A stretch of 46,133 bases of DNA from JAGGSN01 sp965603725 (GCA_965603725.1 CBFDEC010000022.1:1-46133); one strand, 5' to 3'; positions 36,400 to 44,254 are shown, counted from the stretch's first letter. Notes: generated from the letters alone by a model not told the origin. Program-made: numbers and translations.

Positions 36400-36846
36400 C
36401 TAAAAAATAATTTTCCCCCTGATGATCCGGTCAAATTCGTAAAGAAACTTCTGATCATCTTTTGAAATTGTCACACCGGTCTCATCGGTACTTAATAATA
36501 TTCCTTCAACTAATGATTTTTCATTTTCCGCAGGAGTGAGCTCCAGGCTAACCGTTTCACCTATACGGCGTTGAAAATCTTTTTGAGTCAATAGAGGTCT
36601 ATCAAGGCCTAATGATGACACCTCGAGATTATACCTTCCCTGGATAATATCCTCCATATCAAGATAATCAGTACAGGCTTTTGATAAATCTTTACAGTCT
36701 TTGATAGTAACTCCGCCTTGTTTGTGTACATATACACGGATTATAGTGCGTCCTCCGAGCCTTATACCTTTAAGCTCAACCAATTCACAGCCAAGCTCAT
36801 TCGCTATCAAATGAAATTTGGCTTCTATCTGATCTATCTGCTCCAA
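36400..36846 (-). CDS. rimP: Ribosome maturation factor RimP
   Basis: 148 residues with the two RimP domains: ELGCELVELKGIRLGGRTIIRVYV and the conserved YNLEVSSLGLDRPLLTQKDFQRRIGE block, then an SH3-like C-terminus. It acts in 30S assembly. It begins the operon. The start appears to be TTG at 36846 (MEQIDQIEAK), with only a weak GAGAG upstream; no ATG lies near the expected N-terminus. Confidence 0.94.
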   Translation of the reverse strand: MEQIDQIEAKFHLIANELGCELVELKGIRLGGRTIIRVYVHKQGGVTIKDCKDLSKACTDYLDMEDIIQGRYNLEVSSLGLDRPLLTQKDFQRRIGETVSLELTPAENEKSLVEGILLSTDETGVTISKDDQKFLYEFDRIIRGKIIF

Positions 36847-37170
36847 TTTCTCAATACTCTCAGAATTCGTTTATAATAACAAATAACAATCAAAAGAGTG
36901 GGTTTGTCAACCCACTCCCAAACCTTATAATATATAAAAATTTCCCTAAAAATTGCAAGCATTAAATTCGAGGGGAGTTTTTTTGGAGATTTTCCCTGAT
37001 GATAATGTGATGAAAACAAAGAACCATTTAACAGGCAGGGTTTAATTAAAGAACTTCGTTCGCCAACCCTGCAGCGGCTCTGGAAAGAGCAGGGTGCCCC
37101 ACTCCCGCCCAAAGCGGGAGTGGGTTACCCCATTACAAAAACAATATGAGGCATATAGCTTGCCCAATAA
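36847..37170. repeat. Palindromic repeats upstream of rimP
   Basis: No gene is seen. It holds a 9-bp hairpin GAGTGGGTT / AACCCACTC with loop tgtc (36896-36917), an 8-bp pair GCAGGGTT / AACCCTGC enclosing GAAC-ttc-GTTC (37035-37072), and an 11-bp perfect hairpin CCCACTCCCGC / GCGGGAGTGGG with loop ccaaa (37098-37124). On the minus strand the first hairpin contains TTGACA, which could be the operon's -35 box, but no well-spaced -10 box follows. Confidence 0.6.
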
Positions 37171-37196
37171 AAAAGGCGGTGCTGAGACCGCCTTTT
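37171..37196 (-). terminator. Rho-independent terminator
   Basis: Perfect 10-bp stem AAAAGGCGGT / ACCGCCTTTT with a 6-nt loop and a T run on the minus strand, 22 bp after the stop of the dockerin-tailed Asp-box protein gene. The AAAGGCGG...CCGCCTTT arms recur after the other dockerin-tailed genes. Confidence 0.92.
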
Positions 37197-37218
37197 AAAT
37201 TGTTGTCTGATTTTATTT

Positions 37219-39159
37219 CTATTTGCCCAAGCCAGTCGGAATAATCCTGCTGTTTATCACAGGCGTATCACAGTTCGGCCAGCCAGCAGGAGGGTCATCA
37301 GGAACACCCTCTAACCAAGCCGACTCATAATCCGGACAGGGCGTTATGGTGCCGCCAGCAACAAAGTAGCCTACCAAAGCAGTTACGTCGCCGCCGATGA
37401 TGGTACAGTCGCCATTAATATCGGCCGATGCCCAGAAACCATCCAGGTTGCATGCCGCCTGACCGCCGCCGATGAAGTAACCAACAAGATAGGTAACATC
37501 GCCACCGATAACGCTTGGCGGCCAGATACCTAAAGCCATGTTGACGTCGCCGGGCAGATATTCATAAGCGGAAGGATTCAGCGCAACATCCAATATCGTA
37601 GTATCACCTACTGTGACTGCAATGTTAGTCACGGTCGAATCAGCGTAATTATCATGTGAAAATGAAATATCGTAGACTCCCACTGGTATATTATCAAGAA
37701 TATACTGTCCATCCTGGTTGGTATAAGTATCAATCCCCGTACCCTCGGCGATAACATGAACATCTGCAATCGGATCACGATAGCCCGCCTCAGAAACAAC
37801 GCCTGCAATCCAGCCAACTTCAGCTTCCAAAACCAATGTATCACCCCGGGAGTAATACATATCCTCTCTTGATAGAGAAGTCAAACCCTCACGCCAGACT
37901 ACATGTAATGTATCCCCCGGACCTGTAACTATGTATGGCACGTACGATCCTGTGACATAATCAGGTAGGCTTACCAGATCCGGATTGGTATTGCCCGACC
38001 AGGAAACGCCCAAATCTGTAGAATAGGATGTCCAAATATCATCATAGCCCGTCACTGAGTTCTCTGCGCTGTACACGGCCGCCAGAACACAAGTCGAGGT
38101 CGATGTAATATCGGGATTCCAGGTATCAATGCCACCGGTAGGGCCGAAATCAATAAAAGTCAATTCAGCCTGACCACTCCAGGATACCCCACCATCCCTT
38201 GAGCCGGTGTAAAGGCACAATTTAGTGTAGGGAGCGTCACTGATTGATCCCTTATAAACTACATGAATGTTATTCGATGCATCAATATGAATCGCCGCTT
38301 TACCGGTTTCTTTATATTCTAAAGTGATATGTTTATCTGTAGTCTCGCTGGAAAAAGATAATCCACCATCGGTTGATTTACCATACAAAAGCTGATCCTC
38401 TCCACCACTGTAATCATCTTCGTTCCAAACAACATAAATATTTCCAGCACCATCGATCTCAATATCAGGATCCCAGGCGGGTAATGCATCGCGAAAAGAT
38501 ATTTCCCTGTCTACCGATTGACCGGTCCAGATAAGTCCATGGTCGGATGATTTGGAATACAAAACCTCATAATTATTGTAAACGCCATCAGTTTTTTGAT
38601 GCCAGACTACGTGAAGGTTGTCGGACGGGTCTATGGCCAGTGATGGATTATTGGCATCATAGGCAGCCCCGCTGGAGTTACTGATAGGAACATCAGCGGC
38701 GCTGTTTTCCCATGTATTGCCACCATCGGTTGAATACAGAAGCATTATTTCTCTGATTCCAGTAGTTTCATAATCCTCGCACCAAACGATAAATATACGC
38801 CCTTCACTGTCGACAGCTATATCGGAATACTTTTTATTCGCCGACTGGTAAACGTTTTGACCATCGTCGGCATTGATTATGACATTGCCGGAGGTACCGG
38901 TCCAGGTATACCCGCCATCAATGGATTTTGTGAAAAACAATTCGCGCCTATATGGAGAATATGGCTCGCCTTGAGCAGAAACCACATACAGCTCACCATT
39001 ATTTCCGATACAGAAACTGGCAGTTTTGACATCGAGTGAGTCTTCGGGAATCGTCTGGTACGTTATCGGTTGATCAGCCACAGTACCCGACCATTCGGCA
39101 TAGGCAGCGCCAACAGTCAAAGCAATCATGCCTGCAATAATTCTGATAATAATTCTCAT
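37219..39159 (-). CDS. Secreted Asp-box (sialidase-like) protein with dockerin-like tail
   Basis: 646 residues. Signal peptide (1-21, ending YA-EW). At least six Asp-box motifs (S-x-D-x-G-x-x-W/F) are spread over about 70-420, e.g. SIDGGYTWTG, STDGGNTWEN, STDGGLSFSS, SRDGGVSWSG and STDLGVSWSG, so a sialidase-type six-bladed propeller is expected. The catalytic Arg triad of sialidases is not evident. A carboxypeptidase-regulatory-like Ig domain lies at about 455-535. The last 110 residues are the dockerin-like module GDVNMALGIWPP ... ADINGDCTIIGGD. This copy lacks two Cys present in its two paralogues. GGGAG is 5 nt before the ATG. Probably a surface-bound glycan or protein binder. Confidence 0.87.
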   Translation of the reverse strand: MRIIIRIIAGMIALTVGAAYAEWSGTVADQPITYQTIPEDSLDVKTASFCIGNNGELYVVSAQGEPYSPYRRELFFTKSIDGGYTWTGTSGNVIINADDGQNVYQSANKKYSDIAVDSEGRIFIVWCEDYETTGIREIMLLYSTDGGNTWENSAADVPISNSSGAAYDANNPSLAIDPSDNLHVVWHQKTDGVYNNYEVLYSKSSDHGLIWTGQSVDREISFRDALPAWDPDIEIDGAGNIYVVWNEDDYSGGEDQLLYGKSTDGGLSFSSETTDKHITLEYKETGKAAIHIDASNNIHVVYKGSISDAPYTKLCLYTGSRDGGVSWSGQAELTFIDFGPTGGIDTWNPDITSTSTCVLAAVYSAENSVTGYDDIWTSYSTDLGVSWSGNTNPDLVSLPDYVTGSYVPYIVTGPGDTLHVVWREGLTSLSREDMYYSRGDTLVLEAEVGWIAGVVSEAGYRDPIADVHVIAEGTGIDTYTNQDGQYILDNIPVGVYDISFSHDNYADSTVTNIAVTVGDTTILDVALNPSAYEYLPGDVNMALGIWPPSVIGGDVTYLVGYFIGGGQAACNLDGFWASADINGDCTIIGGDVTALVGYFVAGGTITPCPDYESAWLEGVPDDPPAGWPNCDTPVINSRIIPTGLGK

Positions 39160-39321
39160 ACTTTCTCCCTGTTTATCAATCGTGTATTACATTTTATCCA
39201 AGACAACAATTTTAAATCAAGTTGAGATCACCTCAAGATCAAAATTTCATATCAGGATAATTTAATTAATCAATCGTCCATCTTTAAAACGGATCTTCAG
39301 TTATTTTTCTATAATCAATAG
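39160..39321. other. Intergenic region, AT-rich
   Basis: Downstream (minus strand) of the dockerin remnant at 39322-39360 and upstream of the Asp-box gene. It presumably carries the promoter of that gene. No clear motif is seen. Confidence 0.4.
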
Positions 39322-39360
39322 CTATTCACAATTTGGCCAACCCTCCGGCACAGTCGGTGG
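39322..39360 (-). pseudogene. Short remnant of a dockerin-module C-terminus
   Basis: Read on the minus strand, 12 codons give PPTVPEGWPNCE followed by TAG, matching the PPLPDTAPDGWPNC ending of the intact paralogues. DNA similarity runs along the 40 bp against about 39456-39495 of the neighbouring gene. It lies directly beyond that gene's terminator, with no reading frame leading into it, so it is a decayed duplicate. Confidence 0.5.
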
Positions 39361-39361
39361 A

Positions 39362-39386
39362 AAAGGCGGCCATGAAGACCGCCTTT
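39362..39386 (-). terminator. Rho-independent terminator
   Basis: AAAGGCGG / CCGCCTTT around ccatgaaga, with T residues following on the minus strand. The central ccatgaaga is identical in the copies at 41755-41777 and 44343-44367. Confidence 0.85.
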
Positions 39387-39410
39387 GGAGTTGTTGTATT
39401 AACTTAGTGT

Positions 39411-41003
39411 CTACTTAACCGAACCAGTCGGAATAATCTTGCTGTTTATCACAGGCGTATCACAGTTCGGCCAACCATCCGGCGCAGTATCAGGAAGAGG
39501 AGGCCAGAGCGGCTCATAATCGGGGCAGGGTACCAAACTGCCGCCAGCAACAAAGTAGCCTACCAAAGCAGTTACGTCACCGCCGATGATGGTACAGTCG
39601 CCATTAATATCCGCGGAACACCAGAAACCATCCAGCATACATGCCGCCTGACCGCCGCCGATGAAGTAACCAACAAGATAGGTAACGTCGCCGCCTATAC
39701 ATTGCGGCGGCCAGATACCTAAAGCCATGTTGACGTCGCCGGGGAGGTACTGATAACCTGCAACTGTCATTTGAACGTCAAGGATTGTAGTGTCATTTGC
39801 CGTAACCGCAACATCAGTTACCGTAGTATCGTTGTAATCGGCATGAGAAAATATAACATCATAAGTTCCCACATTTAGGTCGAGTAAAATATAATCGCCG
39901 TTGACATCAGTGTAAGCCTCGACCTCAGTTCCCTGTGCGACTACATGAACATTGAAAATGGGGATTCCCGAACCAGTCTCGGTAACTTGACCCTCTATTG
40001 CGCCATATTCATCGGGACCGGGAGCTCTAATTAACTCGATATATTGAGCACTGATCCCGGCATTCTCAACTTCGATAACTATACCGGTACCGGGCTCTAT
40101 CTCGGTGACGCCGACGCTTGAGGTTACCAGGAGATTCCCGTTACCAAGACGGAACATACCTCTGACTTCATCCCAAGTCGTTAATTGATGAATAGTACCG
40201 TTAATATCGAAATCAGTTACCAGGTCGGTACTCCATCCTGCGTTTAAGAAGTCTCCGGGTACAATAGTATCATCCAGGATTTGCTGAGGGAAACTCGAAC
40301 TGAATAAAATTGTATTGAGTGTCCCGTCGGCATTATAAAGCCGAACATTATCGCTTGTGCTGTATATGTCGGAAAGAAGCGACCGTCCATCACTCAAAAA
40401 GAAAATGTCAAATGGGTCGCTGCCATCGTTAATAAAGTCAGCTAAACGATTGTGGGGACCGGAAAATTCAGCCACGTAATCATCCCCGCTTGTTACAAAC
40501 AGATGGCTTCCTCGAAAATCGATGCCGCGAATATTGTTTAATCCGTCACTGCCATCGGCATAAGTGTACAAGTAGTTGCCCTGCCGATTGAAAACATATA
40601 CAGCGTCTTTTATTTGGTCAGAAATGTAGATATTATCATCAGGACCGGCAATAGCGCATTTCGGACTCCCAAAAAGTGTGTCATTAGGAATAAACAAACC
40701 AAGAAAAGTCCCATCCTGCGGATCGTACATGCCAACATTCCCGTTATCACTCCAGTCTGGTATCAGTAATACATCTTCATCCGGTAGTGGATCAACTAAA
40801 ATCACATGTTTGGTTTTAGCATTATTGTCAACGATTGTGCTCAAACCATTAATGTTTTCCAACCCCTGTTCTTCGAGCAGTGCCAGACGATTCAAATCGT
40901 TTAAATCGATGGCGGGCTGCTCGGCACCTACCGGAATTCCCGCAAATACCAACAAGAATACCGATGAAAGCGCCATGATTACACAACGATAGTTTTTTCT
41001 CAT
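39411..41003 (-). CDS. Secreted NHL-like beta-propeller protein with dockerin-like tail
   Basis: 530 residues. Signal peptide MRKNYRCVIMALSSVFLLVF ending near VGA. Residues about 60-330 hold NHL/YVTN-like repeats (IAGPDDNIYISDQIKDAVYVF, GNYLYTYADGSDGLNNIRGI, LGNGNLLVTSSVGV), giving a six- or seven-bladed propeller. A carboxypeptidase-regulatory-like domain follows (about 335-420: GAIEGQVTETGSGIPIFNVH), then the 109-residue dockerin-like module. The ATG at 41003 is chosen over that at 41018 because GAGAGGA lies 6-7 nt upstream of it. No enzyme residues are visible; a binding or scaffold role is likely. Confidence 0.86.
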   Translation of the reverse strand: MRKNYRCVIMALSSVFLLVFAGIPVGAEQPAIDLNDLNRLALLEEQGLENINGLSTIVDNNAKTKHVILVDPLPDEDVLLIPDWSDNGNVGMYDPQDGTFLGLFIPNDTLFGSPKCAIAGPDDNIYISDQIKDAVYVFNRQGNYLYTYADGSDGLNNIRGIDFRGSHLFVTSGDDYVAEFSGPHNRLADFINDGSDPFDIFFLSDGRSLLSDIYSTSDNVRLYNADGTLNTILFSSSFPQQILDDTIVPGDFLNAGWSTDLVTDFDINGTIHQLTTWDEVRGMFRLGNGNLLVTSSVGVTEIEPGTGIVIEVENAGISAQYIELIRAPGPDEYGAIEGQVTETGSGIPIFNVHVVAQGTEVEAYTDVNGDYILLDLNVGTYDVIFSHADYNDTTVTDVAVTANDTTILDVQMTVAGYQYLPGDVNMALGIWPPQCIGGDVTYLVGYFIGGGQAACMLDGFWCSADINGDCTIIGGDVTALVGYFVAGGSLVPCPDYEPLWPPLPDTAPDGWPNCDTPVINSKIIPTGSVK

Positions 41004-41527
41004 TTTTAGTCCTCTCATAATTTTAGGTTATTGGTTAACAATACAGTCGATTTATTTTATTGCTTGTGTTTTCTTGATAGCAGCCTTTCTGTGATTGTTC
41101 ACTGCAAAAGTTTAACAATTACTCAACTGAATGTACCGGCTATCCAGATTTTTCAATTTTAAATTTTCAAAAAAATACAGATAAACGATTCTGAGATAAA
41201 GATACTGAATTATAGTCTTTTGTCAATTGTTTTTTAATGTTTTTTTCAGGTTCATATTTAAAATATGTGAAAAAAGATGCACCGTTTTAGAGTAAATATG
41301 TACAACGATTTTTCTTTATGATTATTAATAATTCCACACAACCATAATTAATCCCGTTTATAAGTGAATTTGGTCATGAGTATGTAGATTTAATAAAAAG
41401 CCACCCTCTAAGAAGGCGGCTTTGAAAAGCCCTTAAAAGAAGCAGTATTGAAGATACATGAAAGTTTAATTTCTAAGATGCAAAGCCTTTGAACATTACC
41501 ACTATCAAAGAAGGTGGTTTTTTAAAA
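41004..41527. other. AT-rich gap with orphan hairpins
   Basis: No gene. Two terminator-like hairpins have no gene end beside them: AAAGCC / GGCTTT (41397-41423) and ACCAC / GTGGT followed by T6 on the + strand (41498-41523). They look like remains of lost gene ends. The promoter of the NHL-like gene must lie near 41004-41100; nothing clear is seen. Confidence 0.5.
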
Positions 41528-41539
41528 TTAAATAAAAAA

Positions 41540-41600
41540 GCGGAGGACGTGGGACTCGAACTCTAATATCGTGCTGCAAGACATAGACTTACACCGTCCT
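41540..41600 (-). ncRNA. tRNA-like element, copy A (decayed)
   Basis: Same 61-nt fold as copy B (44127-44187): end stem AGGAC / GTCCT, long arm GTGTAAG / CTTGCAG-type with loop TCTATGT, and TTCGAGT T-type loop. Here the T-type stem is broken (AGAG opposite CCCA) and the long arm has a G-G mismatch, so this copy is probably non-functional. Confidence 0.3.
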
Positions 41601-41638
41601 GTGGCTAAATTGTGGCTGTTTGGTATTTTGCTATCAAC

Positions 41639-41666
41639 AAAGAAGGCAGTCGCGACTGCCTTCTTT
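41639..41666. terminator. Perfect 28-bp palindrome, terminator-like
   Basis: AAAGAAGGCAGTCG and its exact complement, with no spare loop bases. In the other repeat copy (44226-44254) the stem is 12 bp with loop cgcca. T-rich ends on both sides allow action in either direction. The difference between copies keeps the stem. Confidence 0.6.
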
Positions 41667-41754
41667 ATCAAGAGATTACCGCAGCCATCCCGTTTGCATC
41701 AACACACTCCCCGAGCGGCCTTTTTATTATTGTATTGGTGACGTGGGATAAACT

Positions 41755-41777
41755 AAGGCGGCCATGAAGACCGCCTT
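41755..41777 (-). terminator. Terminator of the truncated dockerin gene
   Basis: AAGGCGG / CCGCCTT around ccatgaaga, 22 bp beyond the stop of the remnant at 41800-41902. It is the same sequence as after the two intact paralogues. Confidence 0.75.
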
Positions 41778-41799
41778 TTGAAACAACATATGTGTACTT

Positions 41800-41902
41800 C
41801 TATCTAATCGGGTTAGTCGGAATAACCCTGCTGTTTATTACAGGCGTATCGCAGTTCGGCCAGCCTTCAGGAGCTTCATCAGGAAGAGGGGGCCACACGG
41901 CT
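41800..41902 (-). pseudogene. Truncated dockerin-module gene end
   Basis: The minus strand reads in frame WPPLPDEAPEGWPNCDTPVI and on to IPTNPIR and TAG, nearly the same as the last 33 residues of the gene at 44389-46125 (PPLPPEAPDGWPNCDTP ... IPTDPIR). Homology stops abruptly at about 41903, where the sequence becomes unrelated and lacks the Ca-binding repeats. It is the broken end of a former fourth dockerin-tailed gene. Confidence 0.85.
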
Positions 41903-42056
41903 CCCCTCTTTTGATAAGGCCTGGTTATCAGTTTCCCCCACTGTTCTATAGCCAGACCCAATATCGCATTGACCCCTTTGCTATTAATAAAGATGTTACT
42001 TAAATCTTGTCAATACGACTATATAACACCTAATAATGCGGACAGAATGTTACGTA

Positions 42057-42944
42057 TTATTTATTATTGAGGTAAGACACTAAATTGATATGTTTGTTGG
42101 AGATAACTAATTTTTTCCTTATTCGTTCCCGATGCTTATTTACTGTAACTATTGAAATATTAAGAATATTTGCAATCTCTTTTGAAGTTTCCCCATTCTT
42201 AATAAGATTACAGATTTCAACCTCTCTTGGAGAGAGCTTTGAGTAAGCATGAAGTATTCCACCGGTCGAATTTGACAATTCCTGGAGATTTTTCTTTAGT
42301 TGGTCGCAATAATATTTGCTTAGAGAACCATTGCCATCAAATAGTTTATTTACAGATGGCATTAATACTTTATCAATAGTCTGAGCAACCTGCTTTTTAA
42401 TCTTTACTTTTTCTTCTTCAATATGCGCTAATATCTCATTAAGAGCAGCATTTTTCTTAATCAACTCATTCTCAGTTTGCTTGCGTCTGGTTATGTCTCT
42501 AAAACTTCCCAGAATAAATGTTTTCCCACTGATTTCTAAAATGACTCCGCCCATTTCAGCATCAATAACTTTATTATTTTTTCCCAATAACCTGATTTCT
42601 CCAAAATAATCTAATCCACTCTTGATAGTTTTGTGTAATTCTGCCTTTAGCTCAGATCGTTCCTCTATCGGTACTAAATCCTCTATGGATGATTTTAGCA
42701 GCTCCTTTTTTGAATAACCTAATAAATTGCAGGTGGATTCATTAACATCGATTATGCGATCTTCTTTGTCAATTACAATAAGGGAATCAAAGACCTTATT
42801 AAATAGTAATTTAAATTTTTTCTCTGATGCTTTAACTTTTCTGCCAGAAACCAGCATATTGGCGATTATAGCAACTGCTAAAATCACCAAAGTTAAAGTT
42901 CCAATTGTTAAGCCCCAACCGAGCTCGATTGAGAGCGGCAACAT
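42057..42944 (-). CDS. Membrane-anchored PAS-LuxR regulator
   Basis: 295 residues. One N-terminal membrane helix (about 11-32), a PAS domain (about 42-155: FDSLIVIDKEDRIIDVNESTCNLLGY ... GSFRDITRRKQTENEL), a coiled coil (158-190), an IDKVLMPSVNKL helix pair, and a LuxR-type helix-turn-helix (235-290: LSPREVEICNLIKNGETSKEIANILNIS). There is no kinase or receiver domain, so sensing and DNA binding are in one chain. The start at 42944 has GGAGG 6 nt upstream and overlaps the end of the previous gene by 37 bp. PAS-LuxR proteins of this layout are known, but a membrane-tethered HTH is less common. The signal is unknown. Confidence 0.88.
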   Translation of the reverse strand: MLPLSIELGWGLTIGTLTLVILAVAIIANMLVSGRKVKASEKKFKLLFNKVFDSLIVIDKEDRIIDVNESTCNLLGYSKKELLKSSIEDLVPIEERSELKAELHKTIKSGLDYFGEIRLLGKNNKVIDAEMGGVILEISGKTFILGSFRDITRRKQTENELIKKNAALNEILAHIEEEKVKIKKQVAQTIDKVLMPSVNKLFDGNGSLSKYYCDQLKKNLQELSNSTGGILHAYSKLSPREVEICNLIKNGETSKEIANILNISIVTVNKHRERIRKKLVISNKHINLVSYLNNK

Positions 42945-43537
42945 AAAAATCCTCCGGTATATAAAAGGTTGGCAATTATGTTTAATATACAGGGTATAAT
43001 CCAAATTGGAATTATTCTGCCAAGAGAAAAGCATAAAGTATTCCCTGCAAAATAGATCAATACTGCTGTGGCTACCCAAAATTGGGGCATTTTATAAAAA
43101 GAATCTACTTTTTCATCATGCAAGCTGTATAAAACATAAACCGATATCACTAAAAGGATTATGCTTTCAACTGAGGCGGTGATGTAGTCGAAATAATCCG
43201 TGCTTTCAATAAACATTTTATTTAAAACAAATATCAAAATAAATATTGGTATACTTAAACGCAATATCCGCTTCATAAGCTTTTCTTTTTGCCAATATGA
43301 AAATACTAAAACCAGGATGCTATATTCAAGCGGAGTGTAAAAATGGAGAATCCAAACATTACTGCATCGGTTAATAGCCTGGTAGAAGCTATATCCATCT
43401 ACCAGGCTAGCAATAAAGAACAGTACTAACAATATCTTCATTTCCACTCTCAGCCAGCGATACATGTATAAACCGACAATCAGAGGTAACACTGTAGATA
43501 TGACAGAAATGACATTTATTAAGGGCAGTTCATTCAT
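42908..43537 (-). CDS. Six- to seven-helix membrane protein, possible sensor
   Basis: 209 residues, nearly all hydrophobic: helices at about 8-25, 32-50, 62-82, 90-108, 118-138, 150-170 and 176-197, with short loops. A conserved-looking LHFYTPLEYSILVLVFSYW sits in helix 3. The C-terminus CCRSQSSSVGA is cytoplasmic and overlaps the PAS-LuxR start. I recognise no named family; similar small membrane proteins are often paired with regulators in Bacteroidetes-like genomes. With a coupled downstream regulator, a membrane-sensing role is inferred. The gap to the previous gene is only 5 bp. Confidence 0.72.
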   Translation of the reverse strand: MNELPLINVISVISTVLPLIVGLYMYRWLRVEMKILLVLFFIASLVDGYSFYQAINRCSNVWILHFYTPLEYSILVLVFSYWQKEKLMKRILRLSIPIFILIFVLNKMFIESTDYFDYITASVESIILLVISVYVLYSLHDEKVDSFYKMPQFWVATAVLIYFAGNTLCFSLGRIIPIWIIPCILNIIANLLYTGGFLCCRSQSSSVGA

Positions 43538-43542
43538 TTATA

Positions 43543-43854
43543 TTAGCTGTTTAAAGAGTTCTTCTTTCCACAAGTGGGAGGACAAAGTATAGAACGTTCT
43601 GCAAGTCTGCCTTCATAAATGTCATCCTCATTTGCTAATACACCTACAATGACTGCCTGGGGTGTTCCATCTTCTTCTTGGCCGTAGTAGTATCGAATTC
43701 CTACGCAGTCATCCTGGTCGAGAATTTTCTTCAACGCTGATTGGCTTATGTACCCCCCCAGAATCGCGCCACCAGTGGCTTCCCTATACCTTTCCGTGAG
43801 CTTACTCGCTTCTTCAAGACTAATCTCTTGGTCTTCATTTCCAGTGAATGGCAT
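43543..43854 (-). CDS. Small hypothetical protein with Cys tail
   Basis: 103 residues, acidic and soluble, without a signal peptide. Order: a helical N-terminus (EISLEEASKLTERYREATG), then GGYISQSALKKILDQDDCVGIRYYYG, then a strand-rich PQAVIVGVLANEDDIYEG, and a C-terminal CPPTCGKKNSLNS. The CPPTC pair could form a metal site or a redox pair, or be an anchor. AGGAGG lies 6 nt before the ATG, so it is probably well expressed. It is first in a three-gene operon with a membrane protein and a PAS-LuxR regulator, which suggests a signal, ligand or adaptor role. No function is known to me. Confidence 0.75.
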   Translation of the reverse strand: MPFTGNEDQEISLEEASKLTERYREATGGAILGGYISQSALKKILDQDDCVGIRYYYGQEEDGTPQAVIVGVLANEDDIYEGRLAERSILCPPTCGKKNSLNS

Positions 43855-43893
43855 CTGCTGCCTCCTTTGTTTAAGGTTAACTGTTGTTGCGAA

Positions 43894-43919
43894 ACTCAGC
43901 GTGAGAATAATAGCTGAGT
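43894..43919 (-). promoter_or_regulatory. Inverted repeat with -10-like core before the signalling operon
   Basis: Arms ACTCAGC (43894-43900) and GCTGAGT (43913-43919) are separated by 12 bp, about 40 bp before the operon start. On the minus strand the spacer contains TATTAT, a possible -10 box, though no good -35 is present. The layout suits a dimeric regulator such as the LuxR protein of this operon, or a small RNA hairpin. Confidence 0.3.
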
Positions 43920-44114
43920 ATTTTCATAAACATATCTCAAACCATGATGCTCGTTCCGTGGGGGAAACAAATACCGCAAACCTCTCGAAAGAATTAAAAA
44001 TCAAACCATTATTTATTAAAAAGAAACTACTACTCGCACGATCAATATATACTTTGCTCCATATTTAAGCAAGGGAAATTTATATGATAATAACCACTAC
44101 TGTCCGGTTATAAG
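43920..44114. other. Intergenic gap, no gene seen
   Basis: About 195 bp between the inverted repeat before the signalling operon and direct repeat copy B. It is AT-rich towards the repeat and no clear motif is visible. Confidence 0.4.
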
Positions 44115-44126
44115 TTAAATAAAAAA

Positions 44127-44187
44127 GCGAAGGACGAGGGACTCGAACCCTAATATCGTGCTGCAAGACATAGACTTACAGCGTCCT
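44127..44187 (-). ncRNA. tRNA-like element without D arm, copy B
   Basis: On the minus strand, an end stem AGGAC / GTCCT closes two arms: an 8-bp arm GCTGTAAG / CTTGCAGC with 7-nt loop TCTATGT, then acgatatt, then AGGG / CCCT with loop TTCGAGT, and a 3' end TCGC before six T. The last part looks like a tRNA T arm and acceptor 3' end. There is no D arm, and the loop has C instead of the universal U33. It may be a tRNA-derived remnant or a novel RNA; no claim on expression. Confidence 0.35.
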
Positions 44188-44225
44188 GTGGTTAAATTGT
44201 GACTGTTTGGTATTTTGCTATCAAC

Positions 44226-44254
44226 AAAGAAGGCAGTCGCCAACTGCCTTCTTT
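44226..44254. terminator. 12-bp hairpin, terminator-like
   Basis: AAAGAAGGCAGT / ACTGCCTTCTTT with loop cgcca; counterpart of the palindrome at 41639-41666. Confidence 0.6.

Larger units (their letters stand above)
41528..41903. repeat. Long direct repeat, copy A
   Basis: About 376 bp nearly identical to 44115-44493 in the same orientation, 2.2 kb away. In minus-strand order it contains the end of a dockerin module, its terminator, a GGCCGCTCGGGG stretch, a long palindrome (41639-41666) and a 61-nt tRNA-like fold. Differences are scattered point changes. Copy A is the more decayed, since its coding part is truncated. Confidence 0.9.

Noticed and set aside
36888..36917. rimP operon promoter with TTGACA inside the hairpin
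   Set aside because: No acceptable -10 box lies 16-18 bp downstream on the minus strand.
36834..37112. 92-codon minus-strand ORF before rimP
   Set aside because: It is made of the palindromic repeats at 37035-37124 and has no domain or ribosome site.
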